NCBI GenBank assembly: GCA_903911985.1 | Contig: CAIWFP010000346.1 | Coordinates: 1 to 8,980, forward strand | Direction: 5' to 3' | From: an uncultured Sphingomonadales bacterium | GTDB lineage: Bacteria > Pseudomonadota > Alphaproteobacteria > Sphingomonadales > Sphingomonadaceae | Length of the DNA: 8,980 nt | Shown: positions 6,433-8,980 of the stretch, piece after piece | Position numbering within the stretch: position 1 is the stretch's first letter | How the letters are laid out: every line of letters starts with the position of its first letter | Program-made: the position numbers and the translations under genes | The notes under the pieces: generated by a model | Databases searched by the model: none | What the model saw: only the letters and a program-made list of their open reading frames with translations | What the model was told of the DNA's origin: nothing

Positions 6433-6473
6433 TCGGGCTCAGCATAGCTGCTAAAGCATGATGCTGAGCCCGA
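6433..6473 (+). repeat. 13-bp perfect inverted repeat across the divL start
   Basis: TCGGGCTCAGCAT (6433-6445) is exactly inverted at 6461-6473, with a 15-base spacer. The second arm begins directly after the ATG at 6458-6460 and includes the next in-frame ATG. A third copy of the core GGCTCAGCA lies at 6395-6403, in direct orientation. In RNA it would form a hairpin occluding the start region; in DNA it could be an operator. No good Shine-Dalgarno precedes the start. Confidence 0.75.
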
Positions 6474-8827
6474 ACGCGCAGGTGCTGCTTGGCCTGCTGG
6501 TGTCCATGTGGACGCTGCTGGCGGCTTTCGCTGTCGTTTCGGCGCAGCGGCGGCAGAGGCGTGCGGAAAGCGCGCTGCGCAACGCCCGCCGTTTGGCCCG
6601 CATGGTCGACGAGGCACCCGCCGTGCCGATTCTGGTGCGGTCTGATGGCCGGATCGAGGCGCCGCGGCGTCTGGCCCACTGGCTTGGGCTGGAGGGCATT
6701 CCCCAATATCTCTCCGAATTGTCGGTGGAAAAGCCCGACGGCGGCATAACCGGACTTTCGTCCGTCCAGCTGGGCGAGTTGGGCGAGGCGATACGCACCA
6801 CGCAGAAGAGCGCCACGCCGTTTCGCATGGCGCTGTCGCCGCCGGGCACGCGGTTCAGTCTGGCGCTGCATGGTCATCTTGCCGATCCGCAGATATCGCC
6901 TGGCGGCGCGGCGCTGGTCTGGGTATTTGATGCCAGCGATGCCGAGGGGGAACTGGCCCGGCTGCGCGATGAGACGATGCGGGCAAAGGGCGACTTTTCC
7001 GCACTGGTGGGGCTGATCGAGGCCGCGCCCACGCCGATGTGGTTTCGAGGGCCTGATGGTCGGCTGCGGCTGGTAAACTCGGCCTATGTGCAGGCGGTCG
7101 GGGCGGTCAGTGCCGAAACGGTGGTGGCCGAAGGCGTCGAACTGGTCGAGCGGGTCGATGGTCTGACCCCGGCGCAGGTGGCGTTGCAGGCCGCCGCCAA
7201 AAACCTTCCGATTGAGCGGCTCGTCACCTCCACCATTGGCGGGCAGAGGCGGGCGCTGCGCGTTTCCGATCTCCCGCTGGGTGCAGAGGGGATCGCCGGT
7301 TATGCCATCGATGTGGAAGACATGGAGGAGGTGTCCCGCGCCTTCCGCGCCTTCCGCGAGGCGCAGCGGTCCATGCTCGATCAGCTCTCGGCCGGTGTCG
7401 CCCAGTTCGATGCCCGCCGCAACCTGACCTTCGCCAACCAGCCGTTCCATCGCCTCTTCGCGCTGGGGCCGGGTGTGATGGTCAATCCGCCCAGCTTCGA
7501 GCGGCTGCTCGATCTGGCGCGCGAGGCCGGGCGCGTGCCCGAAATGCGCGACTATCCGGCATGGCGGCGCGAGCGGGCGGAGTGGTTCGCCGTCAGCGAG
7601 TCGCTGGAGGAGGCCTGGCCCCTGTCGGATGGCACCCATCTGCGGGTGGTGGCCCAGCCGGTGCCCGATGGCGGCTTGCTGCTGATTGTCGAGGATCGCA
7701 CCGAAGCCCTGCGCATCTCGGCGATGCGCGACACGCTGCTGCGCACCCGCACAGCGACATTTGACAGCCTGTTCGAGGCGATCGCGGTGTTTTCACCCGA
7801 TGGACGGATGCAGCTGTGGAACCGCCGCTTTGCCACCGCATGGGGGCTGGAGAGCGAGTTGCTCGACAGCCACCCGCGCATTGCCGATCTGCTGGAGCGC
7901 ATCGGCAAGCAGCTGGCCAAGCCGGCTCAGGCCAAGGCGGTGGGCGATGTGGTGCGCGGTGCCACGCTGGACCGCAAGCAGACCGGCGGGCGGGTTGCCC
8001 TGGCCGATGGGCGGGTTCTGGAATTTGCCGGCGTGCCGCTGCCCGATGGCAACGGGCTGCTTACCGTGCTCGACATTACCGATTCGCAGAAGGCGCAGGA
8101 GGCCCTGCGCGAGCGCAATGCCGCGCTGGAAGAGGCCGACGCGCTGAAAACCCGCTTCCTCGCCAATATGAGCTATGAATTCCGCACGCCGCTCACCTCG
8201 ATCGGCGGCTTTGCCGAGCTGCTCCACGCCGGGCTTGGGGGGGAGCTGTCGGAATCGGGGCGCGAATATGTCGAGGCGATCCTGTCCTCGGCGGCGCGGT
8301 TGGGCGAGCAGATCGAGAATGTCCTCGACCTGTCGCAAAGCGAGGCGGGGCTGCTGCCGCTGGAGCGCGAGGATATCGAGCTGTTTCCCTTTGTAACAAG
8401 GTTGGTGGAGGATAGTGCCACGCGGATCAGCGAGGCCGGGCTGACGCTGGATCTGCGTGGAGACAAGACCGCCGGGCGCATCTCCGCCGATCCGCGTCGC
8501 ATGGGCCGGGCGCTGGGTCATCTGCTCGACAATGCCATTGGCGTCACGCCAAATGGTGGCCGCATCTTCGTCGATGTCTCGCGCCAAACGGATAAACAGG
8601 GCGAATATGCCCGTATCGTCATCTCCGACAATGGCCCGGGCATGGATGCGGCGACGCTGGCCCGCGCGCTTGATGGCGTGAAACCCTCTGCCGATGGCAA
8701 GGCCGTGGAGCGGCGGCAGGGGCTGGGCCTGCCGCTGGCCCGCCAGCTGATCGAGGCGCATGGCGGCCATCTTGAGCTGCTGTCCGAGCTGGGGCAGGGC
8801 ACCGCGGCGATTGTCGAGCTGCCGTGA
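6458..8827 (+). CDS. divL: DivL-type PAS histidine-kinase-family protein with Tyr in the H-box
   Basis: The 789-residue protein has one N-terminal membrane helix (about 8-29) and a charged linker. A degenerate sensory region (about 47-165) and three PAS-like domains (about 179-290, 306-425 and 435-545) follow, then a short coiled coil (about 545-565). The dimerisation domain H-box reads FLANMSYEFRTPLTSI with Y573 (TAT, 8174-8176) where histidine is normal. The ATP-binding domain keeps the N-box (N692 in LLDNA), G1 (D724 in SDNGPGM) and G2 (GLGL, 755-758). Tyrosine here, the length and the architecture match Caulobacter DivL (769 residues, Tyr550), a regulator of CckA and thereby of CtrA phosphorylation. 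So it probably works as a membrane-bound cell-cycle regulator rather than an ordinary kinase. The start may be 6458 or 6461; both lack a clear Shine-Dalgarno. Its stop overlaps tsaE. Confidence 0.9.
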   Translation: MMLSPNAQVLLGLLVSMWTLLAAFAVVSAQRRQRRAESALRNARRLARMVDEAPAVPILVRSDGRIEAPRRLAHWLGLEGIPQYLSELSVEKPDGGITGLSSVQLGELGEAIRTTQKSATPFRMALSPPGTRFSLALHGHLADPQISPGGAALVWVFDASDAEGELARLRDETMRAKGDFSALVGLIEAAPTPMWFRGPDGRLRLVNSAYVQAVGAVSAETVVAEGVELVERVDGLTPAQVALQAAAKNLPIERLVTSTIGGQRRALRVSDLPLGAEGIAGYAIDVEDMEEVSRAFRAFREAQRSMLDQLSAGVAQFDARRNLTFANQPFHRLFALGPGVMVNPPSFERLLDLAREAGRVPEMRDYPAWRRERAEWFAVSESLEEAWPLSDGTHLRVVAQPVPDGGLLLIVEDRTEALRISAMRDTLLRTRTATFDSLFEAIAVFSPDGRMQLWNRRFATAWGLESELLDSHPRIADLLERIGKQLAKPAQAKAVGDVVRGATLDRKQTGGRVALADGRVLEFAGVPLPDGNGLLTVLDITDSQKAQEALRERNAALEEADALKTRFLANMSYEFRTPLTSIGGFAELLHAGLGGELSESGREYVEAILSSAARLGEQIENVLDLSQSEAGLLPLEREDIELFPFVTRLVEDSATRISEAGLTLDLRGDKTAGRISADPRRMGRALGHLLDNAIGVTPNGGRIFVDVSRQTDKQGEYARIVISDNGPGMDAATLARALDGVKPSADGKAVERRQGLGLPLARQLIEAHGGHLELLSELGQGTAAIVELP

Positions 8828-8980
8828 GCGACCCACAAACCACCTTTACGCTGGCCCTGCCCGACGAGGCGGCGACCAAGGCGCTGGGGGCGGAGATTGC
8901 GGCCCAGTTGCATGCTGGAGACGTTGTGGCGCTGTCGGGCGGGCTGGGTGTGGGCAAGACCACGCTGGCCCGCGCCATCA
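8824..8980 (+). CDS. tsaE: TsaE, tRNA threonylcarbamoyladenosine ATPase (5' part)
   Basis: Fifty-two codons are visible before the window ends; the 3' part is missing. The start is the GTG within GTGA, overlapping the divL stop, so translation is probably coupled. The visible N-terminus leads to a P-loop GGLGVGKTT (residues 39-47, K45 in the nucleotide-binding position) followed by LARAI, the usual TsaE/YjeE arrangement, and FTLALPDEAATKALG before it matches the family's first strand and helix. TsaE works with TsaB and TsaD to make t6A on tRNAs reading ANN codons. Linkage ahcY - divL - tsaE is, from memory, common in alphaproteobacteria. Confidence 0.9.
   Translation, partial: MSDPQTTFTLALPDEAATKALGAEIAAQLHAGDVVALSGGLGVGKTTLARAI

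Noticed and set aside
4791..6617. 608-codon open frame on the - strand opposite ahcY
   Set aside because: Its translation shows only Arg/Gly/Ala/His-rich shadow composition and it lies antisense to a certain ahcY. Long antisense frames are expected in GC-rich DNA.
6398..7639. 413-codon open frame on the - strand opposite divL
   Set aside because: Antisense shadow of the PAS region; no recognisable motif, no ribosome-binding site, and it runs through the divL start dyad.
8174..8176. Tyr codon in the H-box as a sequencing error (CAT to TAT)
   Set aside because: A single base change would restore His, but Tyr, multi-PAS architecture, length and the tsaE linkage together match DivL, which naturally has Tyr there.

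Overview
The window is GC-rich chromosomal DNA from an alphaproteobacterium, most likely a sphingomonad (Novosphingobium/Sphingobium-like). The taxonomic call is inference from three things: the DivL-type kinase with tyrosine in the H-box, the gene order ahcY - divL - tsaE, and an ahcY operator resembling the alphaproteobacterial SahR type. I see no mobile element, CRISPR array, tRNA or rRNA.

Left part (1-3133, + strand): a strong hairpin precedes a two-HKD phospholipase D family protein. Its stop codon overlaps by one base the start of folE (GTP cyclohydrolase I), so the two look translationally coupled. About 120 bases further on is a solitary ParA-like ATPase with no ParB beside it.

Middle (3195-4112, - strand): a PrxII/Prx5-type peroxiredoxin is followed after 3 bases by a four-helix membrane protein of the DUF3147 type, forming a small operon read leftward. 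A roughly 250-base divergent region separates it from a + strand gene for an exported protein of unknown function with two cysteines in its mature part (4288-4845).

Right part (4846-8980, + strand): ahcY (S-adenosylhomocysteine hydrolase) has an elaborate upstream region. It holds a palindrome resembling a SahR operator, overlapping a TATAAA -10-like box, followed by a 13-bp stem-loop whose 3' arm contains the ahcY Shine-Dalgarno sequence. Next is a 789-residue multi-PAS histidine-kinase-family protein in which the phosphoacceptor histidine is tyrosine (Y573), the hallmark of the cell-cycle regulator DivL. A 13-bp inverted repeat overlaps its start codon. Its stop overlaps the GTG start of tsaE, which runs off the window.

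The most interesting items are the Tyr-type kinase, the layered control region of ahcY, and the inverted repeat at the divL start. No wholly new multi-gene system is evident; most genes are recognisable housekeeping or regulatory families.
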